Source: Paracyclopina nana (lineage: Eukaryota; Arthropoda; Copepoda; Cyclopoida; Cyclopettidae). Taken from it: a stretch of DNA of 64,000 nt. Both the position numbers and the translations under genes were made by a program. Below, in pieces: positions 36,277 to 49,435 of this stretch (the stretch's first letter is position 1; each line of letters begins with the position of its first letter). The stretch covers positions 4,238,501 to 4,302,500 of the forward strand of contig JAGUCH010000007.1 in the NCBI GenBank assembly GCA_019096065.1, given 5' to 3'. The notes below the pieces were generated by a model that saw only the letters and a list, made by a program, of their open reading frames with translations, was not told the DNA's origin and ran no database searches.

Positions 36277-39200
36277 TCAGAAATTGCGCGTCAAATACGA
36301 GTATTTGGCTGACGTGGGGTCGACTTCAGCTTCCGGAGTTGGTGGTACAGCATTGGGACTAGTACCTTCGTTCAACAGGGGAGCAGACAATAAGGGGGTC
36401 ACTACATTGAAACCAAGTGATGCATAAAGGTCCTTTTGCTTCGTGTCTCGATTAGGAACCTCACTGAAGGCTCGTATGGTTCCAGAAGCTCTCAGGCAAG
36501 CCATGGCCAACATTGCTAGCCTTTTTGATACAGACTGGTCGGTGACTACAGTGGAGGAGACAAACATCTTGATCAAGCCCCATGGCATAGGTGTGCCACC
36601 AGTGCTGCCTGATGAAGTCGACAAGTTCTCTGGAGGCAAGGCTAGAAATGCTGGCATTCCCAGGGCTTCATCGTCCAAGTGAAAGGAAAGCATCATTTCT
36701 TCAATGGGTGATAGCATTGAGTCAGCATCTGAAACCTTCCTAGGATACTTCCCTTTCATCTCTGGAACCCAAGCCAAATTGTGCCTCGAGTAAAATTGGC
36801 TGGCATCAGGACATGCCAGCGCAAAAGCAGCTATGGAGCCATCCAAAGTGGATTCTGCGACGTAGCAATAATTAGGGTACAGAGTGAGGAAAGCACCCAC
36901 ACGCTTGTCTCCAACCACCACTCGATCACTCTCGCAAAGGCCTGAAAAAGATGAATTAATATGATTGGACAGCATTACGTCTCGTTGTAAGTTTACCCAT
37001 GGGAGCCTCAATTTCTTCCTCGTAAAGGTTAGCTGCCAACGCATAGATTTGGCCTTCATCTTTGGGTAAATATGGTCTCATGTTGTATAAAAGACTTAAG
37101 GGGACTTCAGGATATTTGTAGACATACAGGTCATGACCCGAGTCAAGTGGGAGCAATCTCAGCAGGTCAGATATCAGGCCACCCCGAAAGACCCAAGGCT
37201 CATGCTCTCCAGACAGAAAGGCCTCTCTGATGCCAGAAAACCAAGTTTGCTGGCCCACGACGTAGCTCTGGAGCTTGGGAGAGCACGAGCCTCTGGCCAG
37301 CCAATGAATGAAACCGTTCAAGTTGAGCAGAACACCACACATATCCCACACGTAGGAGTAGAGGTCATAGACCAGCTCTCGGTTTTGGCAAGAGCACAAT
37401 TTTTCAAAGAGCAAGACCACCTCTTTGACCATGGTATCAAATCGAGCTGCACGTTGCTGCCATTCGTCCCTATCTTCCTTGGAACCAGCACCAGTCACAC
37501 CTAAGAAAATGAAAATGAGGCTTCCATAAAGAAAATGTCATCAGTTTACCAACCTTGAGGTAACATTGCTGTTCCATTGCGTTTGAGCCAATAAAATTCG
37601 TTGAGGAGTTCAATGCCAAATTGACCATGATCAGAGGGTAAGTAAAACAACTGACATAGCAAAGTCAAGTCCTTGACCGACAAAGGGCCTGAAATGCCAT
37701 GCATGCTCATGGGCCTATCTGAGGGTGCTTTCGATTCGTTCGGCTCGCAGATCATCGAGGTGGATTCAGCCTTTGACATTCCACCTGTTGGCTCGTGGTC
37801 ATCTTGCTGCACCACCATGGGTGTTGGTGGGCTGGTTGCACTTTCCATGGGGGAATCTGATGCCTGATCAGCATCTTCAGGCAAGCAATCCATGGGTTCA
37901 GTGTACGTGGGACCACTGACGATTTTGGGCAATACTGCAGCCTGAGCTGTCACATGCAGGGGTTTCAGTTGGCCACCAGTTGGCGTTTCCTCAGATTTGG
38001 AAATGAAATCGAGTGGGTTCTGGACAACGTCATTGGGAAACTCTGAAGTGATCATGTCAGTGTCGATGTTGGCGTCTACCACAACTTTGTTGGTAGACAC
38101 TAACGAGTTCATCACAGGCAAAGTAATTGGCTGCAAGGCAGATGGATCCACAACTGAAGCAAAAAATACTAGAATTTAAAACGGCTGATGATTAATGTGG
38201 AATCTTACTGTCTTTTAGATTGGTGGTTGACAACACCGACTCAGTGGTTGATCCTGGAGTGATGGGCAACGAAGCTTCGTTGGGGGAAGATGACGAAGCC
38301 TCAGCAGGATCTAAATGTCAAAACACATCACACATTGACTTGAAGGAGGTCCTAACCCAAACTCTTTACAACACCCAAAAAATATACATTTTCTGAAAGC
38401 TTATGTTTTTAGGGTTCATTTGGTAGTAATTTAAAAATCCTGGCCTATGGCTTCCCATAACATAAAATTTTCAAAAACGTCTAGCACCTACAGTTTAATA
38501 TTTTTTGAGATTATAAATAGCAATGACCCCCTCTGAAAAAAGAAGGTCTAACTTTTTTTATTTCATAAGCAAGTCTGTAAAATGCACTCAAATTGAGATA
38601 TTTGCTGCCAAACTTATTATGCAAAATTAATCAAGTTGGCAGTAATCTACTTTTAGCATCGCTATATCTCCGTTTCTGTTCATCCTAGCGATTTTACTAT
38701 TAATTAACTTAAGTTTTATTTTTGAATTTTAGTGGGGGTCATTGAAGCTAATTATCCCCAAAAAATGAGCCATTTTTGCGCAAAACGTTTTTAAAAATTT
38801 TATGTTATTGGAAGCGATAGGCCAGGATTTTTATTTTATCTCCAAATGAACCCTTGGGACATAAGCTTTCAGAAAATATATAATTCTGGGGTGTTGTAAG
38901 TAGTTTGGGTTAGGTCCTTTGCCAAGTCAATGTGATCAGTTAGCAAAAATAAGCATTAATAATGAAAGACTCTCACTTTCAATTGATGCGTTCACAGAAA
39001 CAGTGGCATCGCCTGTAGCTCCTCCCGAAACAGCATTTGTGGTAGACGTGCTTGCCATACCTGTCGAAGAAATAAAAGTTACTTCCTTGGGTTCAAGATT
39101 GAGAATAGTTGATTACAAGTGTTGACTCCAGGCACAAGAGCAGCTGGCTGGCTGAGGCCAACTTGAGGCTTGCTCATAGGACCCCAGACAGTTTTTTGCC

Positions 39201-40516
39201 TGAAGAACTCTGGCAGCCAATCTTTCAGAGCATTCATGAGAGCGTGCCGAGGATGGTAGACGTTGTCAGGGAGCTGAGCTAACTCTGAGTTAAGATCTTC
39301 TTCTGCTTCGTTCTCTAATTTGATATCAGCTGAAAAAAGAGAAAAGTAGCAAATCAAAAAAATGCACACATTTCTTAAGAAACAGAGTGAATAAAACTTT
39401 TGAAATTATAAAAAAGTTGCGCATCCTAAATTCAAAATTTCATTTGCTTAATTCAAAGTTACAAAATGCAATTAAATACACTCACATGAAACAGCATCAC
39501 TCCCTCCAGATGGCAAGGTTCCGTCAACTGAGCAATGACTCCATTGAGCTAATGTATGGATAGCCACGAAGTTGGCTCCATACTCGCAATTGGGATTAGT
39601 CATCACACCGTTCAATTTGGACTTGACCTCAGGTGACCTCCCTGAATAGGGACCAAGAAACAGACGCTTCTGGTCATAGTCGTTGGCATGCTCATTGTCC
39701 CAAATGACACAGTTCCTTTTCAGCACATCGTTGATGTCTTGCAAGCTTTCGGCAGTGATGAATTTCGAGATGACTTTGTCACCGGTCCACATGATGTTGA
39801 TTTCAGGCGCGAGCTTGGAGCCAATGGTGAGGAGGTATTCAGAATTTCGCACAGTGGGAACTGCTCTGGCAGTACAATACTGAGTCGGGCAAAACAAGAA
39901 CTTGGGGTGACCCAAATGCTGAAAATAATTAACTTTCTTAGAACGGTCTTTGACGATTCCTTTCAACGATGAGAATACCTGAAAAATCTCATTGGTCACC
40001 GAGACCTGGGCGTGAGCGAAAGACTGAAATACTTCCTTGTCCTGTTTGCACATCTCTGGCTCGATGTCATCAAAGAGCAGAGCAAAAGCCTTGCAGCCAA
40101 GATGTGCGACTTGCTCAAGCTTCCGTTTCAGACAAGACACTTCCTTTGGGCTAGAATAGGTGATGTCTAATCCCGGAGAAATGGCATAGTAGAAATCGAT
40201 GTTGCACTCTGCAGCCAAGGAAATAAGGCTGCCCAAATGTTCAGCCTCGTCAACTGTGTACGGCTCTCTCCAATAAGCACGATGTTTACAATCGTCCTTG
40301 GGGGCATACAAGTAGCTGTTAGTTCCCCAAGCCTGTTCAGGTGAATGCGTGAAAAAGAGCAAGTTATTGTACTTATGTAAATTAACTTACTTGCATTTTT
40401 GTAAACAAATCTTTACGTTGCTCAGTGGTCCATGGTCGCCCATAGAAGCCCTCAACGACTCCACAAATGAACTGATTGGAGTCGGAGGCTTTTGCGTTAC
40501 TTGCATTTGCCGTCAT
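36277..40516 (-). CDS. OGA: Protein O-GlcNAcase
   Basis: A nucleocytoplasmic GH84 enzyme that removes O-linked GlcNAc from Ser/Thr of many proteins. The deduced protein is 1,026 aa (human 916). Nine exons: 40391-40516, 39979-40332, 39486-39918, 39117-39329, 38977-39060, 38209-38310, 37554-38153, 36997-37500 and 36277-36941; all phases close. The catalytic domain starts [14 protein letters not shown], and the paired catalytic Asp lie in [12 protein letters not shown] (about residues 130-131). [21 protein letters not shown]-like substrate-loop text is present. A long low-complexity linker (exons 4-7, Ser/Thr/Pro/Glu-rich) accounts for the extra length. It is followed by the stalk helices ([25 protein letters not shown]) and a C-terminal pseudo-acetyltransferase domain. 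A fold-back element sits in intron 5. Confidence 0.96.
38329..38936. mobile_element. ~610-bp inverted-repeat (fold-back) element in OGA intron 5
   Basis: Left arm 38329-38480 and right arm 38786-38936 are inverted copies, about 150 bp each and clearly alike. Shared words include ACATTGACTTG, CCTAACCCAAACT, TTACAACACCC, TTTTCTGAAAGCTTATG, GGGTTCATTTGG, AATCCTGGCCTAT and AACATAAAATTTT. Weaker inverted pairing (AATGACCCCC) continues inward. The middle is AT-rich with no ORF. The intron without it would be about 60 bp, the local norm, so it is probably an insertion. Target-site duplication is not clear. Confidence 0.7.
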
Positions 40517-41694
<1,178 letters not shown>

Positions 41695-41886
41695 AAAGTT
41701 TACCTTGTACGTGTATTTATTATTTCCTCTAATAATGATTCCTTTGTGTGAACGCTGCTGGACATTTATAATAAGGTGTCACTCTGTAATCATAATTTTT
41801 TAGTGTTGTAAGCATTTTTATATCATCAATAATTGGCTGCATTTTGTGTGTCTCAGAATCATAAGGATCCTCCCAATTAATTTTTT

Positions 41887-44800
41887 TTACCAAACAGAGC
41901 ATTTCTTGGGCGGATTCATCCTCGAGTTTTCGGGACACTGATAAGCTTCGGAGAAATCTCTGTGGGATGGAAAGAAATTTGCTGTCATTTGGTATCTAAT
42001 TGGTAGATTATCTCACCTCGAATTCGATAATGGGCCGAGTACTCGAACCGGTCCGGGTGAGTGCACAGACGATCGGATTTTCGTCAATGCGTCTTCGGGC
42101 CTCATCGATCCACACCAAATCTGAGCGTAATTCAGAAAGAAAAGTTGGTTATGTGTCAGGTCCAAGCCTGGTAGTTCGGGTTCCTCCCCATTTTTGGCCA
42201 CCCACTTCCTATAGGCCTGAAAAGCATGTGCATTTACAAAAGGCCTTTTGCAATATGCAGAGGCCTTTGATAAAGGCTTTACCCTAAAGGCCTGTTTGAG
42301 CCCTCCATTGTCTGCAATATTTTCGCCTTGCGTGAGCCTTCCATCAATGGCAAGGTTGATCTCTTCCAACGTGTAGTTCGAATACTGGTCCACAATGCAT
42401 TGGGCCGCTTTTCGAAACTCTGCTATCGTTCGATTATTCCACCATTGCTTCAAGTTGCCTTGCTTGTCAAATTGTCGACCTACATTAGAAAAGGTTTAGT
42501 ATCCTTAGACTTAGATTTTTATATGGCTTTGCCTTTGTCATCGAAGCCATGTGTGATCTCGTGGCCAATGACAACTCCAATTCCCCCATAATTCAAGGAT
42601 TTGGGAAAATGTTGGCTGTAGAATAATGGTTGCAGGATCCCAGCAGGAAAGACTGAATTGTCAAAAAGTAATGTTAGCGTGCACACTGTATATATGAAAA
42701 TATGATATTACCAATATCGTTTTTGTTGGGATTGTAGAAAGCGTTGACAACAGCCGGCTCAGTGGCCCACTTGTCCTTGTCAACTGGCAAATCCAACTTG
42801 GCCACATTTCTGTCTGCCTCAAACCGAAGGATGGAAAAGAGATTTTCCAAAAATGTATCCCTCCTTATGGAAAGCTGTGAAAAATCTGCCGCATGCACAA
42901 TATGCTGATGTTGACTTAATACATATACATACATTTCCATATTCCTCTTCGAGTCTCGTGTCATTGGTGATGTACTCGGGATACCCAATACGTTCAGTCA
43001 TGCTGTTTGCCTTATCCTCAGCCACTTTTCGCGTCTCGGTGTCCATCCAGTCGTTCTCCTCCAGCAAGTCATTAAATGCATCACGAATGTCGTGGATCAT
43101 TTCCAGAGCAGTAGCCTATGAATTGTGCACACAGAACTTTAGCTTCATATAGCAATAGGCTGGATGAACTGCTCTAGTTCAGACTTTTTTCACAACCGCT
43201 TTAGATGGCGCCACCGTAAAGGGAAACGGAAGTACCAAAAGTGGTTAGTTTACAGTATATCTGTTTTTGGCGCTTTTGAAGATTGAATGGTGAAAATATT
43301 TAGGGATCATACACGCAGCTTCCTCTATGAAAACAAATCGCAGCTCCATCTAGCGTGCTCTATAGCAACTTATTATATTAAATGTAACCTTGCTCTCGTG
43401 GTTAAAGTTGTCACGGATGAAAAGAGCTCCAACCGCCATGCCCATTTTCTTATTTGTCCACTCCACGCAACGATTCCATCGATTCCTGCAAAGTCACCAT
43501 ATTTATAGAGATAACATGCTATTAAACGAAATATCATCATCGTCACCTGTCAGTGAGAACGCCAAGGAGAACGCGCCTGAACTCAGCCCTCGTTTTCTCG
43601 TATTGCGGCGGCATGTGCGGCATCAATTCCATGACGAGCCTCCAAATGACGTAGTTGTGAATGATCCTGCGATCAGTGGCTTCCATCAGTTGTCCAAGCT
43701 TGACGAAAAACGGTGTGGAGTAGCTGACAATGTCCGCATCCTCGCTGATCTCCATGGGCGAGACCAGCTCGCGAAAATAGACCATCCAGTTGATTTGCGG
43801 CACCGTCTTCTGCAATTCGCGTATGCTCGTTTTGTGGTAGATGGCGCTGGTGTCGATGCGGTTCACTTCCGGCACCGAGATTTCCGCTAGCTCCTTTTCA
43901 AACTCGACAATTTTCCAGAGCTCGTCACGAGCAATGCTCTCATTTGCGCCCAAAAGATGCGAGACTTCGGTCATGTAGTCGTGATAGGCTTGCAGGTCGC
44001 GGTCGCCTTCTTCCGATAAGAAATACTCGCGACTGGGTAAGCCAAGTTGCAGTTGATCAATCTGTTTGAATGACAAAAAGAAATATGCGAATCCTAGCAA
44101 TACTTAATGATACGGTAGTTATTTTATGAAATTTTGGGGCTAATGGAAAGGTTCCCTCAAGTCGAGTCTCACTTCTGTGAAAACACCCTAAATATTATGG
44201 TTTCTTACTTTCAGCCAGAAGTCCCTGATAATTCAATGAAAAATGACCATTGATGGAAAAAATATACCTGAATTATGTGATTTTGCGAATTTCGGTCATC
44301 GGGACCAACCCACTCCTCAATGAGGACTCCAAGGGTGAAGTTTCGTTTGATCACAGCCAACAGGATTTCAAGATCGATGGCTCTATCGGAGTGCCAAGCC
44401 GAGTCGGTCACTGGCCATCCGCCCAAAGTGTCAATGACTCGTAGCAGTGGAGTATCACTGACATGCATGATTTGAGCTGAAATGACAAGAGAGCATACTC
44501 CGTACTGCACAGCTAGCTAAATAGGCTATAATTCTCACTTATATTCATGCATGATTGGTAGAAGTACTTGGCCTTGATAGTGGCTGCATTGTCTTTGTTT
44601 GTGGGGCTCTCCTCCAGGATCCCTGAAAAATAAACTCGTGCCAGTTATGCCAAAATCATCAATTTAGCTCACCTTTGAGGATCACTTGGAGTTGGTCCGC
44701 CATGACTTCAAACGTGGATATGGACGATCGATCCTCAGGGATGACATGCTTACGATTCCACGATCCACAAGCGTACTGGAAAAAATCGTGGCACGGATCT

Positions 44801-45667
44801 GCCGTTCGATCCATGGCACTCAGGAGGTAGGCAGCTTTAAAAGGGCAAAAACGAGTCCATTAATTTTAGGAAGATGTGCAACTAGAAGGAGATTAACCTG
44901 TTTGTACACATTGTGCAGATAGGCATACGTTTCGGGTACGGCCTGTAAAAAATATGGGAGATCTTTTGGCATAAGGAAATAAGCAAAATAAACAGTTTGG
45001 GCCCTCGTTTGTTTCCACTACAAATATTTATGCATAATAGCTTTGCTTGCTAGAAAATGTGCTATTAAGCAGTTTAAAATCTCTTGCCTTATTGAGCATC
45101 CGCGAGTCAAGCAAGAATTGGGATTTATTTGACCGCGTGACAGCTTTCTCTTCTAACTCTGTACATAGAGTAAATGCTATATAAAAGATTGGATGAATTA
45201 CAGTTCACTGGTAAATGGTTTTTCTCATCAGCTAATTTAATAGCTGAATGCCATCAGATCGGTATTTCTGTGTAATGTAAAGCTCTATACGAGAGTAGTG
45301 TGTGACATCAAGTCCCAAGGGGACCATATGTGACGATCCCCAGGCCATATACGACTATAAACTTTGCAGCAACTCTCACACCACCAAAAAAAAAATTATT
45401 TTCGCAGAAGAAGCAGCACAGATGCTTACCGTACTCGGGAAAATAAATATCTGGCTTTAGAAATACTGAGCATAAGATGGCAACCAGAGTCAAAACGCAA
45501 AGCAGCACCAAACACTGTGTCACTTTGAAATGCTTTCTTGACCTCGGGGAGACCTCGGAGGATGCCACGGCCTCCTTCGGCCTCGACCCGTTCAAACCGG
45601 AGGTTGTGAGCATGGCCTCGGCCTCGCCGGCCTCGGTGGGAAGAAAGCCATTTGGAGGCTGCTTCAT
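41887..45667 (-). CDS. Neprilysin-like M13 zinc metallopeptidase (type II membrane protein)
   Basis: A 761-residue ectoenzyme of the neprilysin/ECE family that trims small peptides outside the cell. Thirteen exons fit in phase: 45430-45667, 44898-44942, 44673-44834, 44539-44622, 44268-44476, 43547-44061, 43389-43485, 42933-43115, 42712-42874, 42533-42652, 42283-42479, 42017-42216 and 41887-41959. A short cytosolic tail precedes a signal anchor ([19 protein letters not shown]). Conserved marks are [51 protein letters not shown], the zinc site HEITH (about 596-600), ENIADNGG with the third ligand Glu (about 658), and the terminal CSVW box. Intron 10 is GC-AG (donor GC at 42532-42531). Which of the several arthropod neprilysins it is cannot be decided by eye. 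Confidence 0.95.
43204..43212 (+). promoter_or_regulatory. AGATGGCGC, CTCF-like core motif (M13 intron)
   Basis: Exact 9-mer in the context TAGATGGCGCCACCGT, identical over 14 bases to the site at 18139-18152. It lies in the 273-bp intron between M13 exons 7 and 8. A coding copy of the 9-mer is at 43839-43847. Confidence 0.4.
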
Positions 45668-47086
45668 CGCGTCTCACTAAATGTTCATTCAAGCCGGTTT
45701 AGCAGCATCAGCATCCTCTGCATGTTTGGAGGTAGCAACACCATTTTGTGGCTCCTTTGGATGATTTGATGACAACAAAAGAGCTCTTTTGATGGATGAT
45801 AACTCTCAGCCTGAAAGGAAGGCAATTGAGGAATCGATCAGACCTATATAGAACCAAATATGAAATCTTGTATTAAGCGGAGTCGTTCCCATTTTAAAAT
45901 TGCCAGCGTAATTATGCTTAGTAATGCGCGTAGGCCTGTTAGTATGCTTGTCATGGCGCGGCTCGCCATATGTTTACAACGCGCGCGCGCGAGCTCATGT
46001 GAATGGCATAGCAAAGCAAATTGCAGTAGCGGGTTGGACGATATTTTTGCGGTTGCCATTAGCTTGCTTTATTTTGGGACAAATCCATGCCAAATAATTG
46101 GGTGGTCAAAATAAGCTTTTAATGGCCCTTTATTGACTAGAAACGGAGTAGACAATGACTTACTGTTTCTTTCAGTAGTATGTAGGGGAGCTGCGGAATT
46201 TGCAATCGTTATACTATGGGCTATTTGCAGGATATCTGTAAATTGAAAATGATCGTTGATGTGTGGTGCTGGCGGCGTCGAGTGGAGACTACTGCTACAT
46301 TTGAGTTGCGTATAGCCCTTGCGCTTCCTTCAGACTTACATAGTAATATCGCTCTGCGAGTCCGACGTCGCGAGCTTGCGCTGTACTATAAGCATATGTA
46401 GTAGTTATAGTAGTCGGCCAATCACGGCCGCAACTAGAACACACATGCAAATGTACGACTCCTCGTTTGTGACCTTCAAATTGAAGGCTGCTGTAGCTGC
46501 TACTGTTGAACTGATGCTGATGCTCCTACATATTGTACTATTCTATGTACGTGATGACAGTATTATTTTGCACTAAAACATCACGAATTAATTGTGCGGG
46601 AAGAAGTGCGTCATGGCAATAACAAAATCTATGGATTTTTTTCGCTAATTACTCGCTAAATATTTGGTTGGATGGTCGATATCCTAAATTAGAAAAGGAG
46701 AAATGGTAATTCCAAGATACCTTGATATGCAAAAGGCATATGGAGGATATTCGTATTTTTCACTCAATTTCCAGAGTGGTTTTTTCTATCATAGCATAGG
46801 AGAAAAAACTTTTTATATCTCAGTGTGGAGCTTTGCAAGAAATTGCTTTCATATTCATGGAAAAGAAATATATTATTGAAGTGAAAAGTTCTTTTCAAAT
46901 CTTTTTTTTTCCTGCTGACACTTTTCCCTTCGTGGAGCAACTCATCGTTTTGCCCTTCTTAGCTTTTATAAAGGCTGTGTTCTACTTTCTCTGCTAGGAA
47001 ACGAAAACATCGACAAGCTTTTTGAAAATCCTCAATGCGTTACGCAAGCTCATCTTTGGGATCTCTTTCAAGGTGCGATTTTTGCA
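45668..47086. other. Intergenic region upstream of the M13 gene
   Basis: About 1.4 kb with no gene I can support. A short alternating GC run is at 45981-45990. A plus-strand stretch at 46999-47070 is open in two frames between AG and GT but has no partner exon. Confidence 0.4.
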
Positions 47087-47298
47087 TTACCTTGCAAGAT
47101 TTTTGGTAACTGCGTAGCCTGCAAAAATTCCTCTCTTGTGAAGATGAGTTGTACACTTGCACGTGACTTACATGTCAATTTGCAGATGTGATTTTTTGAC
47201 TCGTCGCAGTTACATATATTTCGCGTTTGGCGGTCACTTGATCCAAGACAGAGCAAGTGAAACTTGATGCCTTCCAAATTGAAGATGGGAGCAACTTT
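47087..47298 (-). CDS. Possible 3' exons of a small Cys-rich secreted peptide gene
   Basis: Two exons join cleanly: 47172-47298 (acceptor TTTCTCAG, donor T-GTAAGT) and 47087-47118 (acceptor TTTTTGCAG). The 53-bp intron is the usual local size, and the split codon restores Cys. The product ends with a Cys-x-Cys-x7-Cys-x3-Cys array (CNCDESKNHICKLTC) and a ten-residue tail before TAA, with another Cys about 15 residues earlier. That spacing is the one known from endothelins and sarafotoxins, but nothing else supports that relation. No ATG exon or signal peptide was found between here and ERCC8, so the gene is incomplete or may not be real. Confidence 0.3.
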
Positions 47299-47669
47299 CT
47301 GAGAAACAATGAAAATCAAGACTGAGACACTTAAAACCAATCTTGGAAAAAAGCAAACGAGAATATTCAGATTGAATTGCACCGAAAATAAGCTTGACAA
47401 TCGTTTCTTGCCAATTTATAAAATAGGGCCTCTTGTACGACATAACAGAGTCAGCCATCATAAATTGCATTCTCCTGCCTTAAAGTCAAGTATGTCAATT
47501 CAATTTTTCGGAGTTTCTCAAGTTGTTCCCCTTAAAGATCCATTTTTCTGGAAGGCCAAAGGCCCGCTTTCTTCCAAGTTGTAGAGAAAATCCTTTTGAA
47601 GGCCTTTGTGATGTCCTTTGATGAAAACTTTTCAAGTTTTGGGCTCCGGTTGTCGTCGTGAAATTCCAA

Positions 47670-48962
47670 TTAACCCTCTTCATCATCACTGCTCCAAGCG
47701 TCTTGTGTCAGCGACGCAGAAGTCTTTGTTTTCTGTCTCTTGTTACGGTGGTATTCCTCTTTCTTTTCTTCCTCCTCCATGTAATCGTCAAACGCAGATT
47801 CACCAGATCGATTGCAATCCCATATAAGGATGGCACGGTCGGTGGAACCACTTATCAGCTCCATATGTGCCTTGGAAAACGAAAGACTTGTGACTGACCG
47901 AAAATGGCCCATCAAAGTGCATATCTTGGTCGCTGTGTCCAGTCGAACCAAATTTATGTTTGACCTCGATGGAATGAACACCACTTCCTCTTCTGTCGCA
48001 TCTTCACTTGTCACGAGAGGAACATTGAGCTTATTGTTCATTTTAGGCAAAGCTTCAAAGCCAGTCTTTGTGTTGGTCCCATCGAAAGCGTCCCACTTAC
48101 GAATGCGACCATCATAAGCTCCGTAGGATAGGACAAATCTGGCATTACTGCTAAATGTCAGCCCATTCACTGAGCCTTTGTGAGCCATGGATGACTCCAA
48201 CGATCTCGTTTTCCCCTTGCCCCGCACATTACTCATGTCAAGGGCAAATAGGAAATTTTTCGCTTTCCTCACATCCCATAAAAGGACTTGGCCAGCATGA
48301 CATCCAGATGCAAGCATAGATGATGAGCATGGAGCCCATTGCACTGATGACACACTGCCTGCGTGACCTCTCAGCTCGTGTGTCGACGATCCGGCTCGAA
48401 GATCCAGAAGTCGAATGTGATTCGAGTCGGTGGCAACTGCTACACTGGAAGGGTTGCCTGGAGAAATGTGATGACAGTAAATCCTCTTGCTCAAGAAGAA
48501 AGTTTCGACAGGTTGCGTGAGGTCGTTGGTGTCCCAAACTTTTAATTGACCATCGGCCCCACTTGACACGAAGAGGCCGTTGTCTGAAGGATGCCATTGC
48601 ACCACTGACACGTAGGAACGACTTGGGCCTTGACTGGATGTCAGACCGACCACTTGTGCAGCATGTTTGAGGCTGTCAGCGTTGTTGCAGGGAGTTTGGC
48701 AGTCATAAATTGCTATCAGCCCATCGGAAGTTCCTGACAAAATGTACCGCCATTCTTGAGGATCAATTGCAACAGAGGAAATGGAGCCTGATCCAACCAC
48801 TTTGACACTTCTATGTTTACTTTGAGCAATTTTGGAGAGCTGATCACAGTTGATAAGTCGCCTAAAACTATCTGGTTTGTGGCTGCCAATTTCACGGAGC
48901 AAAAGCCTTCTTTTGACATCACTGGAAAAACTCTTGTTTCTTTTAGGTCTCATTTGAGTCAT
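47670..48962 (-). CDS. ERCC8: DNA excision repair protein ERCC8 (CSA), WD40
   Basis: A 430-residue, single-exon WD40 protein. CSA is the substrate receptor of a CUL4-DDB1 ubiquitin ligase that acts on stalled RNA polymerase II and CSB in transcription-coupled repair. Recognisable blades include SVAIDPQEWRYILSGTSDG, VVQWHPSDNGLFVSSGADG followed by LKVWDTN, LRGHAGSVSSVQWAP, VLLWDVRKAK, HKGSVNGLTFSSNARFVLS and a final LISGSTDRAILIWDCN. Length and blade order fit human CSA (396 aa) with an acidic and basic C-terminal tail added. The N-terminal helix that inserts into DDB1 should be in the first 40 residues (KRRLLLREIGSH). Start is the ATG at 48962. The RNA polymerase II gene POLR2I is divergent, 473 bp away. 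Confidence 0.94.
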   Translation of the reverse strand: MTQMRPKRNKSFSSDVKRRLLLREIGSHKPDSFRRLINCDQLSKIAQSKHRSVKVVGSGSISSVAIDPQEWRYILSGTSDGLIAIYDCQTPCNNADSLKHAAQVVGLTSSQGPSRSYVSVVQWHPSDNGLFVSSGADGQLKVWDTNDLTQPVETFFLSKRIYCHHISPGNPSSVAVATDSNHIRLLDLRAGSSTHELRGHAGSVSSVQWAPCSSSMLASGCHAGQVLLWDVRKAKNFLFALDMSNVRGKGKTRSLESSMAHKGSVNGLTFSSNARFVLSYGAYDGRIRKWDAFDGTNTKTGFEALPKMNNKLNVPLVTSEDATEEEVVFIPSRSNINLVRLDTATKICTLMGHFRSVTSLSFSKAHMELISGSTDRAILIWDCNRSGESAFDDYMEEEEKKEEYHRNKRQKTKTSASLTQDAWSSDDEEG

Positions 48963-49435
48963 TTGTTTCCATGACTATGACATAAAATGATGAAACTAAT
49001 TTGTTGACATTTGAAAAAAGCCGTCAAATCGGACGAGGTAAATTTCAACATGCCTGGTCACGCTACTTTTAACGAAGGACGAGCTTATGTTTCAGAAATT
49101 TTTTTCTCTTTGGAATTCCCTATTATAAAAGCAGGTAGGAATAAAGAGTATCCCTATAGCTAACAGTCTATTAATAGTATCTTGAATTTTGGATCAAAAC
49201 ATTCACTTTGTTAGAATTTTGAGCCCTTAGAAATGACGCTCGATACACATAGCAATGCCAGAAAAATAGGCGTTACTAGTCATATGTTCTAGAATCAAGC
49301 GTATTATGGCGCTTTATGAGAGCGTTTGCTACTTATTCCTAAAGCCTTGTCCATAACAAGTTCCATCGAAGTTTTCAAACACAAACAAATTTGGCAAAAT
49401 ATAAAAACGAAGCCATCAAAAAATTATTCATCAAA
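48963..49435. promoter_or_regulatory. Divergent promoter region of ERCC8 and POLR2I
   Basis: These 473 bp lie between two opposing ATGs. A partial CTCF-like word (TTATGGCGC) lies near 49305. No TATA box is obvious. An in-frame open stretch before the POLR2I ATG lacks a start. Confidence 0.4.

Noticed and set aside
46999-47071. Plus-strand exon between AG and GT, open in two frames
   Set aside because: No adjoining exon in matching phase and no recognised family.
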